Part shown: in pieces, positions 28,473 to 36,902 of the stretch
Layout of the letters: every line of letters starts with the position of its first letter
Numbering within the stretch: position 1 is the stretch's first letter
Source of the DNA: Syntrophaceae bacterium UBA7520
Lineage (GTDB): Bacteria; Desulfobacterota; Syntrophia; Syntrophales; Smithellaceae
Assembly (NCBI GenBank): GCA_002478265.1
Contig: DLNC01000027.1
Span: forward strand, 28,570-92,569
DNA: 64,000 nucleotides
Reading direction: 5' to 3'
The notes under the pieces: model-generated
The model's input: the letters and a program-made list of their open reading frames with translations, nothing else
Told to the model about the DNA's origin: nothing
Database searches by the model: none
Position numbers and translations under genes: made by a program

Positions 28473-29126
28473 TTATTTGAACAAAGCTTTATTTTCCAAC
28501 ATACGCGTGTTCAGCATTTCAAGATTTGCCCATAAACTTTCTTCAGCAGCTTCCTGTAATTTATCCAAACCCGCCTGACGCGCGTAGGTTCCCCATATTC
28601 CGCCAATTAATATGCCGCCACCGGCAAGAATACCTTTAATGTTGGTTCGCGAAGCCGCGGAATCGAATGTCTCTTCCCATAGTAATTTCCCGGATGCGCT
28701 AAAAAGCTTGCAACGCATGTAGAGATTGACTGTTTTTTCCGAAAAGGCAAATATTCCGATGTCGAAATTAGTACGATCATCAATATCAATCTGTATTACA
28801 TGAGAATACTTGCTTTTATCATCATTAGCAAGCGGCACAACATCTAAGAATATTTTGCCCAGAGAATTTTTTGCGTTGGCTTCAAAATTTCGGCCAAAAT
28901 CCAGAGTAAAGACAAGTCCGTCTTTCGACATCCCGGCGTCTTTGCGCACAAACTGCTTGGCTACATATGTTTTTGCTTTTTCCGGTATGTAAAGGCCGAT
29001 TATTTTTGGTATTTTATGCCCTCTATCTGAGATAGGAATTTTGTCGCTAACCGTGGCACTGGTAGGAATTGACGCACACCCCGCGAAGAGAAAGATGAAA
29101 AGCAAGAGAAATAATCCTTTATTCAT
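28473..29126 (-). CDS. Lipoprotein of unknown function
   Basis: 217 residues. The signal MNKGLFLLLFIFLFAGCAS has a clear lipobox (FAGC) with the acylated Cys at 17. The mature part is soluble, with VKLYMRCKLF-type beta strands and KLLWEETFDSAASRTN. I see no catalytic motif. A good GAGGAGG ribosome site precedes it. It probably sits on the outer or inner membrane; the role is unknown. Confidence 0.8.
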   Translation of the reverse strand: MNKGLFLLLFIFLFAGCASIPTSATVSDKIPISDRGHKIPKIIGLYIPEKAKTYVAKQFVRKDAGMSKDGLVFTLDFGRNFEANAKNSLGKIFLDVVPLANDDKSKYSHVIQIDIDDRTNFDIGIFAFSEKTVNLYMRCKLFSASGKLLWEETFDSAASRTNIKGILAGGGILIGGIWGTYARQAGLDKLQEAAEESLWANLEMLNTRMLENKALFK

Positions 29127-29254
29127 ATATGACCTCCTCGAAAATAATGCGTGTTATTAAATAATTATATCTTTCAGCAATTGATCAGCCATATTATATG
29201 ACATGATTTATTAATTAGATCATAAAATATTTAATAAAGTTAGTTTCTACTCGC

Positions 29255-30805
29255 TTAATAAGCGCTTGTCTTTATTATCCTTTCGTCCAATATCGTCCAG
29301 ATTTTATCCCGCGCGACCTGTGGCGGGCGGTTTTCTTTTAGTTCCAGAATGCCGCGGTGTGATAGATCATTTATAACATCATTTATTTCTTCCGGTAGTT
29401 TTTTAGCAATTTCAGCCAGTTTCGGCAGCGCGTCATTCAGAGATGTTGCGGGATTTTCCATGAAGTATAAAATAACGATCAGGCGAATCCAAAGATTGGT
29501 CATTTCTTCCAGGGATTCATTGGTGTTTTTCAGACGCTGGGAAAATTCCTTCAGCATGAAAATGCCGGTCTGATGGCTTTCTTTGAGCAACGTGCTGAAA
29601 GTGTTACTGTCGATAACCGCGAGGTTGCTGTCTTCTAGAGCTTGGGCCGAAGCGGTGCGCGGCGCGTCAATTAATGTGGCCATTTCACCAAAATACTGGC
29701 CTTGTCCCATTTCCATAAGCGTTTTTTTCACCTGGCCTGCATTTTTTTCCAGGCGGACGCGTCCGGAAAGAATGTAGAACATTTCATTGCCTTTATCGCC
29801 TTCGTTAAAAATAATTTTGCCCCGCGGATAGGCGCGCCCGAATTTTTTGAAAAGCCGCTCATCAATCTTTAGATGAATCTTGTGCGGTTTGAGCATCGCG
29901 CGCTCCAAAAGCAGCATGTCGCGGCGCTGATAAGAAGCCATCAGCTCCGCGCAGAACAGGAATATCAGCGCCGCGTAAAAAACCCAGAGCGCCAGAATGA
30001 CAATAGGCTCGAGCGTGCCGAAAATCAGCCCGTAGCGCGAATAATTGGCGATATACCAGGCAAATAACTGCTTGGCTATTTCCATCAGGAAGGCAAAAAG
30101 GGCGCTGCCGCCCAAAAGAACCAGCGGGCGGATTTTGGCCGTGGGTATTATCCAGTAAAGAAAGAAGAAAAAAATAACGGTGGCGATATAAGGAAGCACA
30201 TAGCGCAGAAAAAACCCTCCCGCCGCGGTTAGGGATATTTCTACGCCTCCGGGCAGAATAAACGGCTGGGCCGTAAGGAAGGCGGCAACGGAGCTGACAA
30301 TCAGACTCGCCGCGCCCAGCGTCCAGCCCAGCGGAATCATGGAGATGGCCAGAAGTTTTGAGGCGAAGTAATTGCGCTTTTTTGTGGAACGAAAAGTGAT
30401 GTTGAGCGCCGTTTCCATGACGCCGAAAATAGCGGCGGCCAGCCACAGCAAACCCAAAAGACCCAAAGAGCCCAGCAGGTTTTTTTTGTTTTCGATATGG
30501 CCCAATTGCTCCATGAGCTTTTCGGAAAAATAAGGATTGAAGCCCTGGATCGCGTCCATGATGTCGAACTGGATTTCCGGATGAGAAGCGAAAATATTTC
30601 CCGCGACGATAATCGTCAGAATAAAAAGAGGGATGGCGGAAAGAATCGTATATAGCGAAACGGCGGCGGCCTGATTGGTGTCTCCGTTGGCGCTGAAATT
30701 TCGCACGGCGTCGGCCATCACATCCCATGCGCCGGCAATCTTCATTTTCAATGATTCCAGAATGGGTTTAGCCCGCGCGGCATCGCCTGATTGTTTTGCG
30801 CCCAT
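29255..30805 (-). CDS. YihY/BrkB membrane protein fused to a cyclic-nucleotide-binding domain
   Basis: 516 residues. Residues 1-300 are the YihY family: six membrane helices with AAAVSLYTILSAIPLFILTI, EPIVILALWVFYAALIFLFC and the conserved NITFRSTKKR. Residues 325-440 are a cNMP-binding/Crp-like beta-roll (GKIIFNEGDKGNEMFYILSG, GQYFGEMATLIDAPRTASAQ). Residues 440-516 are helical with a winged-helix-like end (LPEEINDVINDLSHRGILEL). The fusion suggests a membrane protein gated or regulated by a nucleotide; no function is proven for YihY itself. Confidence 0.88.
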   Translation of the reverse strand: MGAKQSGDAARAKPILESLKMKIAGAWDVMADAVRNFSANGDTNQAAAVSLYTILSAIPLFILTIIVAGNIFASHPEIQFDIMDAIQGFNPYFSEKLMEQLGHIENKKNLLGSLGLLGLLWLAAAIFGVMETALNITFRSTKKRNYFASKLLAISMIPLGWTLGAASLIVSSVAAFLTAQPFILPGGVEISLTAAGGFFLRYVLPYIATVIFFFFLYWIIPTAKIRPLVLLGGSALFAFLMEIAKQLFAWYIANYSRYGLIFGTLEPIVILALWVFYAALIFLFCAELMASYQRRDMLLLERAMLKPHKIHLKIDERLFKKFGRAYPRGKIIFNEGDKGNEMFYILSGRVRLEKNAGQVKKTLMEMGQGQYFGEMATLIDAPRTASAQALEDSNLAVIDSNTFSTLLKESHQTGIFMLKEFSQRLKNTNESLEEMTNLWIRLIVILYFMENPATSLNDALPKLAEIAKKLPEEINDVINDLSHRGILELKENRPPQVARDKIWTILDERIIKTSAY

Positions 30806-30892
30806 AAACGCTGCCCGTGTTTTTACTTAGCCGCATCTTACAATCATAATTTTTATATTGCAATGGCGTAAATGCTAAGCTAATTAAAGTCA

Positions 30893-32524
30893 ATGTGTCT
30901 ATGGCGAATCATATTTTTAATATTAGTAGCGCTTCTCCTGAGCGCTTGCGGCCGGGAGGCGGCTGATGTTGAAATAAGCGCGCGCGCGGATAAGCCCCCC
31001 GCTTACGGCGATATTATCGTCCGCGGCGATATCGGCGACGCGAGCAATCTGATTCCGCTTCTTGCTTCCGATTCTCCCTCGCACACCATCGCCGGCCTGA
31101 TTTACAACGGTCTGGTCAAATACGATAAAAATATGAACATCATCGGCGATCTGGCCGAATCCTGGAATATATCGCCTAATGGCCTGGTAATAACTTTTCA
31201 TCTGCGCCAGGGCGTCAAATGGCATGACGGCAAGCCTTTCACCGCGCGCGATGTCCTTTATACCTACAAGGTTACGGTTGACCCCAAAACTCCCACCGCT
31301 TACGCCGGCGATTTTCTCAAGGTGAAAAAAGCAGAAGTTCTTGACGATTACACCTTCCGCGTTATTTACGACAAGCCTTTCGCTCCGGCTTTAATCAGCT
31401 GGTCAATGTCCGTTTTGCCGCGGCATCTGCTGGAAGGAAAAGACATCACCAAAAGCGAACTTTCGCGCCGGCCCGTCGGCACCGGGCCGTATATCTTCAA
31501 GGAATGGGTGGCGGGGCAGAAAATCGTGCTGGTGGCTAATCCCGATTATTTTGAAGGACGTCCCTACATAGATGGTCGGGTCACGCGCATTATTCCCGAC
31601 ACGGCCACAATGTTTCTGGAGCTGCGCGCGCGCAATATCGACATGATGGGGCTCACGCCGCTGCAATACACCCGCCAAACAGAAAATAATTTGTTCCGGC
31701 AAAATTTCGACAAGTACCGCTATCTGGCCTTTGCCTACACGTATCTGGGCTACAACTTGAAGCATCCGTTTTTTGCCGACAAGCGCGTGCGCCAGGCCAT
31801 TTCCTACGCCATCAACAAGGAAGAAATCATCAGCGGCGTTTTGCTTGGTTTGGGCAAGCCGGCTACCGGCCCCTACAAACCGGGCACCTGGGCGTATAAT
31901 GAAAATGTCAAAAAATATGACTACAACCCGCAGAAAGCCCGTGAACTTCTGCGCGCCGCCGGCTGGACAAAAACAAACAAAGACGGAATTCTGGAAAAAG
32001 ACGGACGCCCCTTTACCTTTGAACTGATAACGAATCAGGGCAATGAAACGCGCCAGAAATGCGCGGAAATCATTCAGCGCCAACTCAAGGAAGTGGGCAT
32101 TGACGTGAAGATCCGCATTCTGGAATGGGCGGCATTTATCAATGATTTTATCAATAAGCGCCGTTTCGAGGCGATCATCCTCGGCTGGACGATTCCGCTG
32201 GATCCGGACGCGTTTGATGTCTGGCATTCGAGCAAAACAGCGCCGCAGGAGTTAAATTTCATTTCCTATAAAAATCCGGAAGTGGATGCGCTTCTGGAAA
32301 AGGCCCGCTCGACCTTTGACCAGAAACAGAGAAAAAAATATTACAATCGTTTTCAGGAAATACTCGCGGAAGATCAACCCTACACTTTCCTTTACGTGCC
32401 TGATGAACTGATTATCATCAGCAAACGCATCCGCAACATCGAGCCCGCGCCTATCGGCCTGGGGCATAATTTCATCAGATGGTTTGTTCCCAAAGACGAG
32501 CAGAAATACACCATGTCCCGCTGA
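30893..32524 (+). CDS. Peptide ABC transporter substrate-binding lipoprotein (family 5)
   Basis: 543 residues. Lipobox LLLSACG near residue 19. It has the SBP_bac_5 signature: GLVITFHLRQGVKWHDGKPF with TARDVLYTYK, then VRQAISYAINKEEII. These bind oligopeptides, nickel complexes or other ligands for uptake. No permease or ATPase gene is adjacent, so it is an orphan binder or works with a distant transporter. The ribosome site is weak. Confidence 0.92.
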   Translation: MCLWRIIFLILVALLLSACGREAADVEISARADKPPAYGDIIVRGDIGDASNLIPLLASDSPSHTIAGLIYNGLVKYDKNMNIIGDLAESWNISPNGLVITFHLRQGVKWHDGKPFTARDVLYTYKVTVDPKTPTAYAGDFLKVKKAEVLDDYTFRVIYDKPFAPALISWSMSVLPRHLLEGKDITKSELSRRPVGTGPYIFKEWVAGQKIVLVANPDYFEGRPYIDGRVTRIIPDTATMFLELRARNIDMMGLTPLQYTRQTENNLFRQNFDKYRYLAFAYTYLGYNLKHPFFADKRVRQAISYAINKEEIISGVLLGLGKPATGPYKPGTWAYNENVKKYDYNPQKARELLRAAGWTKTNKDGILEKDGRPFTFELITNQGNETRQKCAEIIQRQLKEVGIDVKIRILEWAAFINDFINKRRFEAIILGWTIPLDPDAFDVWHSSKTAPQELNFISYKNPEVDALLEKARSTFDQKQRKKYYNRFQEILAEDQPYTFLYVPDELIIISKRIRNIEPAPIGLGHNFIRWFVPKDEQKYTMSR

Positions 32525-32554
32525 CGGCGGTTATCTGCGCCGCGTAAAAAAATC

Positions 32555-33076
32555 TTATATTTTTGCCTTAAAACTTTTGACGCCGGCGGTGGCTTCTTTG
32601 GCCTGTTCGGGCACGGTGAGCAGGCAGGATTTTATTTTGTTGATTTTTTTGGCGTCCTGCGCGAGGTAATCATAAAAGCCACGGGCTGTCGCCTGAGCCA
32701 CATCGGCCAGCGGCAGGTTGACGCGGTTCGGGCCCGGAAGCTCCAGAGAAAAGTCATCAAGCAGTAATTTATCGACCGATTCAATAGTGAGGTAAGCGAA
32801 ACGCTCCATTTGTTCCGTGGTGAATTTTGACGCGTTGCCCATGCCGCAAATCATCAGCAGCTCCGCGTTGAGACGGGGCGGCGCGGGAATGAGTATTTTT
32901 TCCGCGAGTTTGCCGCTGATGTTGCCCTGTTTAATTTCGCGGGAAATATAGCCGTTGAGCCGCCAGTCGATAAATCCGCAGATGCCGCGCGGGGGTTTTT
33001 CGTCGGCGAAAACGCCCAACACGAGGCACTTTTGTTTAATGGTGTCGGCCGGTTCTGTGGATAATTGCAATTTCAT
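32555..33076 (-). CDS. Stand-alone leucyl aminopeptidase N-terminal-like domain protein
   Basis: 173 residues. VLGVFADEKPP followed by GFIDWRLNGYISREIKQGNI and LLMICGMGNASKFT matches the N-terminal domain of M17 leucyl aminopeptidases (macro-domain-like fold). The metal-binding catalytic domain is missing, so it is not an active peptidase. It overlaps nusB by 4 bp, the last gene of the rib-nusB block. The role is unknown. Confidence 0.7.
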   Translation of the reverse strand: MKLQLSTEPADTIKQKCLVLGVFADEKPPRGICGFIDWRLNGYISREIKQGNISGKLAEKILIPAPPRLNAELLMICGMGNASKFTTEQMERFAYLTIESVDKLLLDDFSLELPGPNRVNLPLADVAQATARGFYDYLAQDAKKINKIKSCLLTVPEQAKEATAGVKSFKAKI

Positions 33077-33483
33077 TTTTTGTTTAATTTCAGGTTAATC
33101 GCGTCCAGAATGCCGTTGATGAACGAGCCGGAATTTTCCGAACCGAAAGTTTTGCCCAGATCTATCGCTTCGTTTATGGTAACTTTGGGCGGTATATCAT
33201 CGCAATACAGAAACTCAAAAGACGCCATCCGCAGAATGCTGATATCGACCTTGGACATGCGCCCCAAAGACCAGTTGTCGGAGCATCCGGCAATAAGTTT
33301 ATCCAGCTCCTCCTTGTGCTCCCAGGTGCCGTGCACCAGCGTTGCGGCGAAATCTTTGGCTGTTTTGGGGGCGGCGAAATTTCCCCAGAAAAGTTCGAGC
33401 GCCTTGTCGACGTCGATATTGACGAAATTCAGACTGTAAAGAACCTGCAAGGCGATTTCCCGCGCCTTTCTTCTGCCGCGCAT
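33073..33483 (-). CDS. nusB: Transcription antitermination factor NusB
   Basis: 136 residues. RKAREIALQVLYSLNF at the start and ISILRMASFEFLYCDDIPPK with TINEAIDLGKTFGSENSGSF near the end are typical. NusB works with S10 (NusE) at boxA for rRNA transcription and processing. It follows ribH, a common deltaproteobacterial order. Confidence 0.96.
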   Translation of the reverse strand: MRGRRKAREIALQVLYSLNFVNIDVDKALELFWGNFAAPKTAKDFAATLVHGTWEHKEELDKLIAGCSDNWSLGRMSKVDISILRMASFEFLYCDDIPPKVTINEAIDLGKTFGSENSGSFINGILDAINLKLNKK

Positions 33484-33559
33484 TTAAAAGTACCGCACCT
33501 CTGCAATTGTCAAAATGTCGTCCTGTTCGAAAAAATCCAATTACTGACCGCAAGGCGGC

Positions 33560-34024
33560 TTAAATATTTTTGTAAAGATCAACTATTTCGATGGCCGTCA
33601 TGGCCGCGTCCGCGCCCTTGTTGCCCGCCTTGGTGCCGGCGCGTTCGATGGCCTGCTCGATAGAATCGGTGGTTAAAACGCCGTAGACCACCGGCACTTC
33701 CGTTTCCAAACCGACATTGGCGATGCCCTTGGAAACTTCGGCGGCGATATATTCAAAATGCGGGGTGGCGCCGCGGATAATCGCGCCCAGGCAGATTACA
33801 GCGTCGTAGCGTTTGGACTTGGCCAGCTTTTTTGCGGTCAGCGGCAGCTCAAATGCCCCGGGAACCTTGTATATCGCGATGTCTTTTTCTTCCGCGCCCG
33901 CCCTGGTTAGAGCGTCCAGCGCCCCGTCGATCAGTCTGGCGCAGATGAAATCGTTGAAACGGCTGGCCACGATGCCAAACTTCATTCCCTTGGCGACAAT
34001 TTTTCCTTCAATTATTTTCGGCAT
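33560..34024 (-). CDS. ribH: 6,7-dimethyl-8-ribityllumazine synthase
   Basis: 154 residues. The family motifs are VPGAFELPLTAKKLA, VICLGAIIRGATPHFEYIAA (with the catalytic His) and VPVVYGVLTTDSIEQAIERA. It condenses ribitylaminopyrimidine with dihydroxybutanone phosphate in riboflavin synthesis. It lies 19 bp after ribBA. Confidence 0.97.
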   Translation of the reverse strand: MPKIIEGKIVAKGMKFGIVASRFNDFICARLIDGALDALTRAGAEEKDIAIYKVPGAFELPLTAKKLAKSKRYDAVICLGAIIRGATPHFEYIAAEVSKGIANVGLETEVPVVYGVLTTDSIEQAIERAGTKAGNKGADAAMTAIEIVDLYKNI

Positions 34025-34043
34025 GATCAGTTACCATCCTTTT

Positions 34044-35246
34044 TTATATTTTCAAAAGATGTCCCATTTTATCCTGTTTGGTTTTCATGTACTTTATGTT
34101 GTTTTCGTTCGGATGAATCTCCAGCGGAACTCTTTGTGTTATTTCGATTCCGTACCCTTCCAACCCGACAATTTTCTTGGGATTGTTCGTCATCAATCGC
34201 ATTTTATGCACGCCCAGGTCAACAAGAATCTGCGCGCCGATGCCGTAATCGCGCAAATCCGGCTTAAAGCCCAGGGCGATGTTCGCTTCCACCGTGTCAT
34301 GGCCGCATTCCTGCAGGGCGTAAGCCTTGATTTTGTTGACTAGTCCGATGCCGCGTCCTTCCTGCCGCATGTAGACGATGACTCCTTTTCCTTCCTTTTG
34401 CACCATTTCCATGGCGCGATGGAGCTGATCGCCGCAGTCGCAGCGGGCGGAGGCGAAGACGTCTCCGGTCAGGCATTCCGAATGCACGCGCACCAGCACT
34501 TCATCGTCTTTTTTGATTTCTCCCTTGACCAGGGCGATATGCTGCAGGTCATCGACGTCGTTTTCGTAGACGATGATTTTGAAATCGCCGCCGTAAGAAG
34601 TAGGAATGGTTGCTTCGGCGACTCTGCGGATGAGAGATTCATGTTGCAGGCGATAATCAATCAAGTCGGCGATGGTGACGATTTTCAGCTTATGTTCGCG
34701 CGCGAAAACCTCCAGATCCGGCATGCGCGCCATTGTTCCGTCGTCTTTCATTATCTCGCAGATGACGCCCGCGGGGGTCAATCCGGCAAGGCGGCACAAA
34801 TCTACGGAACCTTCCGTTTGTCCGGTGCGCACCAGCACACCACCGCGGCGCGCGCGGATAGGGAAAACGTGCCCTGGGCTGACCAGATCTTCGGCTTTGG
34901 CTTGGGGATTCACCGCGGCCTTGATGGTTGTGGCGCGGTCGGCGGCGGAAATTCCTGTGGTTACTCCTTCGCGCGCCTCGATGGAAACGGTGAAGGCCGT
35001 GCCGAAACGCGCCTTGTTGTCCTGAACCATCGGCTTCAGGTTCAGTTTATCCGCGATATCTTCGCTGAGCGTCAGGCAGATAAGACCCCGCCCGTAACGC
35101 GCCATAAAATTAATCGTTTCCGCCGAAGCGAACTGCGCGGCCATGCACAGATCGCCTTCGTTTTCGCGGTCTTCATCGTCCACGAGAATAATCATTTTCC
35201 CGTTGCGGATATCCTCAATTGCTTCCGTAATTTTGCTGATTGCCAT
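34044..35246 (-). CDS. ribBA: Bifunctional DHBP synthase / GTP cyclohydrolase II
   Basis: 400 residues. The N-terminal half is RibB (VDDEDRENEGDLCMAAQFAS; HVFPIRARRGGVL). The C-terminal half is RibA, with zinc cysteines in ECLTGDVFASARCDCGDQLH and the GTP motif YMRQEGRGIGL. It provides both branches of riboflavin precursors. It is in one operon with ribE and ribH. Confidence 0.97.
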   Translation of the reverse strand: MAISKITEAIEDIRNGKMIILVDDEDRENEGDLCMAAQFASAETINFMARYGRGLICLTLSEDIADKLNLKPMVQDNKARFGTAFTVSIEAREGVTTGISAADRATTIKAAVNPQAKAEDLVSPGHVFPIRARRGGVLVRTGQTEGSVDLCRLAGLTPAGVICEIMKDDGTMARMPDLEVFAREHKLKIVTIADLIDYRLQHESLIRRVAEATIPTSYGGDFKIIVYENDVDDLQHIALVKGEIKKDDEVLVRVHSECLTGDVFASARCDCGDQLHRAMEMVQKEGKGVIVYMRQEGRGIGLVNKIKAYALQECGHDTVEANIALGFKPDLRDYGIGAQILVDLGVHKMRLMTNNPKKIVGLEGYGIEITQRVPLEIHPNENNIKYMKTKQDKMGHLLKI

Positions 35247-35260
35247 TTTTTTGCCTTATT

Positions 35261-35893
35261 TTATTTGAAGCCGTGCTTCTCCAGAAAATTATTATCTATT
35301 CCTCGCGGTGATTGCAACAGTTTTTCCACGTATTTGCCCAAAATGTCCGTTTCAATATTGACCAGATCCCCCTCCTTTTTGGTAAGCAACGTGGTTTTTT
35401 CCGCAGTGTGAGGAATTATATTAACATAAAATTTGCCCTTTTCAACTTTGTTTACGGTGAGGCTGATCCCGTCAATGGCGATCGAACCTTTTTCCACGAT
35501 ATAACGCGCGAGGGTTTCGTCTGCCGAAACGGCAAAAATGACCGAGCCGGACTTCTGCGTTTTGGCAAGAATGCGGCCCGTTTTGTCCACGTGCCCAAGC
35601 ACAAAATGACCGCCTAAATACCCCCCGGCGCGCAGCGATTTTTCCAGGTTAACCTGCTCGCCCGGATGCAGGTGTTTCAGCGTGGTTTTATCCAGTGTTT
35701 CGGCGGAAACATCGGCGTGAAAAACATTCTGCTTTTTTGCGGTGACGGTAAGACACGCCCCGTTGACGGCAATGCTGTCGCCCAAGGCCACATCGGACAT
35801 GTCAATTGCGGCATCGATTTCCAAAACAGCATCCGCGCCTTTTCTGGCCAGGCTTTTTATTTTTCCCAAGCCCTCAATGATTCCTGTAAACAT
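35261..35893 (-). CDS. ribE: Riboflavin synthase, alpha chain
   Basis: 210 residues from the ATG at 35893 (MFTGIIEGLGKI), the conserved N-terminus of the family; reading further upstream in frame runs through nrdR and is not real. Two tandem lumazine-binding domains are seen, with DSIAVNGACLTVT and KGSIAIDGISLTVN as the repeated motif. It dismutates two lumazines to riboflavin. It begins 2 bp after the nrdR stop. No ribD lies between nrdR and ribE. Confidence 0.96.
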   Translation of the reverse strand: MFTGIIEGLGKIKSLARKGADAVLEIDAAIDMSDVALGDSIAVNGACLTVTAKKQNVFHADVSAETLDKTTLKHLHPGEQVNLEKSLRAGGYLGGHFVLGHVDKTGRILAKTQKSGSVIFAVSADETLARYIVEKGSIAIDGISLTVNKVEKGKFYVNIIPHTAEKTTLLTKKEGDLVNIETDILGKYVEKLLQSPRGIDNNFLEKHGFK

Positions 35894-35895
35894 AA

Positions 35896-36357
35896 TCACT
35901 TTTTCTCTTTGTTTAACAAATCTTTCAGTTCCGTCATAAATTCCCCCACATCGCGGAACTGCCGGTAGACCGAGGCAAATCTCACGTAAGCCACACCGTC
36001 GAGTTTCTTCAATTCCGCCATGACTTTTTCGCCGATGACGGTGGAGGGGATTTCTTCGCCCTGAAATTCCTGGCAAGTCTGCTCGACGACATCCACTATT
36101 TTTTCCATCGCTTCCATGCTGATGGGGCGCTTCTCGCAGGCTTTCATCACGCCGTTGCGGATTTTCATCCGGTCAAAGGGTTCGCGCCGCCCGTCTTTTT
36201 TCACCACCATGGGCAGAATATCTTCCACGTATTCGTAGGTGGTAAAGCGTTTTTCGCACGCCAGGCACTCCCGTCGCCTGCGGATGGCTTTGCCGTCCTT
36301 GCTGATGCGCGAATCGATAACTTTATTTTCTCCGTGACCGCAAAATGGACACTTCAT
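35896..36357 (-). CDS. nrdR: Transcriptional repressor NrdR
   Basis: 153 residues. The zinc ribbon has CPFCGHGENKVIDSR and the CLACEKRF pair; the ATP-cone follows (VVKKDGRREPFDRMKIRNGV). NrdR represses ribonucleotide reductase genes according to ATP/dATP. It lies between the dCMP deaminase and riboflavin genes, so nucleotide and flavin genes share a unit. Confidence 0.97.
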   Translation of the reverse strand: MKCPFCGHGENKVIDSRISKDGKAIRRRRECLACEKRFTTYEYVEDILPMVVKKDGRREPFDRMKIRNGVMKACEKRPISMEAMEKIVDVVEQTCQEFQGEEIPSTVIGEKVMAELKKLDGVAYVRFASVYRQFRDVGEFMTELKDLLNKEKK

Positions 36358-36378
36358 GTTTTGATGCCTTTTAAAAAA

Positions 36379-36873
36379 TCAAAGTTGCGTAACTTCTATT
36401 CCCGCTTCCTTGAGCATCTGCGCCGCCAGTTCATCGCGGTAGCCGTCACTGACGACGATGCGCGTCACGCCGGCGTTGATGATCATCTTCGCGCAAATCA
36501 CGCACGGATGGTTGGTGCAATACAGCGTCGAGCCGCTGGCGCTCACCCCGTGAAAAGCGGCCTGAATGATGGCGTTTTGTTCCGCGTGCAGGCCGCGGCA
36601 CAATTCGTGACGCTCGCCGGAAGGCACATTGAGCTTTTCGCGCAGGCAGCCGATTTCCAGACAATGCTTGAGCTTGGAAGGCGCGCCGTTATAGCCGGTG
36701 GCCAAAATTCTTTTATCGCGCACCAGCGCGGCTCCCACCGCGCGGCGCAGGCAGGTGCTGCGGCGGGAAACCAGCTCCACGATATCAAGGAAGTAGGTGT
36801 CCCAATCCGGTCTTGTCCTGATTTTTTTTTCCGAATCTTCTGCGGGTGTTTTTTTTACGGCCATCGCTGCCAC
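36379..36873 (-). CDS. dCMP deaminase (ComEB-like)
   Basis: 164 residues. The zinc and catalytic motifs are HAEQNAI (His, Glu) and NHPCVICAKMIINAG (two Cys). It deaminates dCMP to dUMP for thymidylate synthesis. It lacks the reductase domain of RibD and has the dCMP-deaminase insert (GYNGAPSKLKHCLEIGCLRE), so it is not RibD. It lies 21 bp before nrdR. Confidence 0.92.
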   Translation of the reverse strand: MAAMAVKKTPAEDSEKKIRTRPDWDTYFLDIVELVSRRSTCLRRAVGAALVRDKRILATGYNGAPSKLKHCLEIGCLREKLNVPSGERHELCRGLHAEQNAIIQAAFHGVSASGSTLYCTNHPCVICAKMIINAGVTRIVVSDGYRDELAAQMLKEAGIEVTQL

Positions 36874-36902
36874 GCTCTTTCGGGGCTGAATAAATCCGGG
36901 CC

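Noticed and set aside
31403..32227. 274-residue open frame opposite the peptide-binding protein
   Set aside because: Shadow frame without domains; the plus-strand protein is clearly real.
34398..35411. 337-residue open frame opposite ribBA/ribE
   Set aside because: His/Gly/Phe-rich shadow of ribBA; crosses two real genes and has no ribosome site or domain.
35894..36076. 61-residue N-terminal extension of riboflavin synthase
   Set aside because: It lies wholly within nrdR in another frame; the family starts at MFTGIIE.
36379..36873. Reading the deaminase as RibD
   Set aside because: No reductase domain, and it has dCMP-deaminase-type sequence between the zinc motifs.
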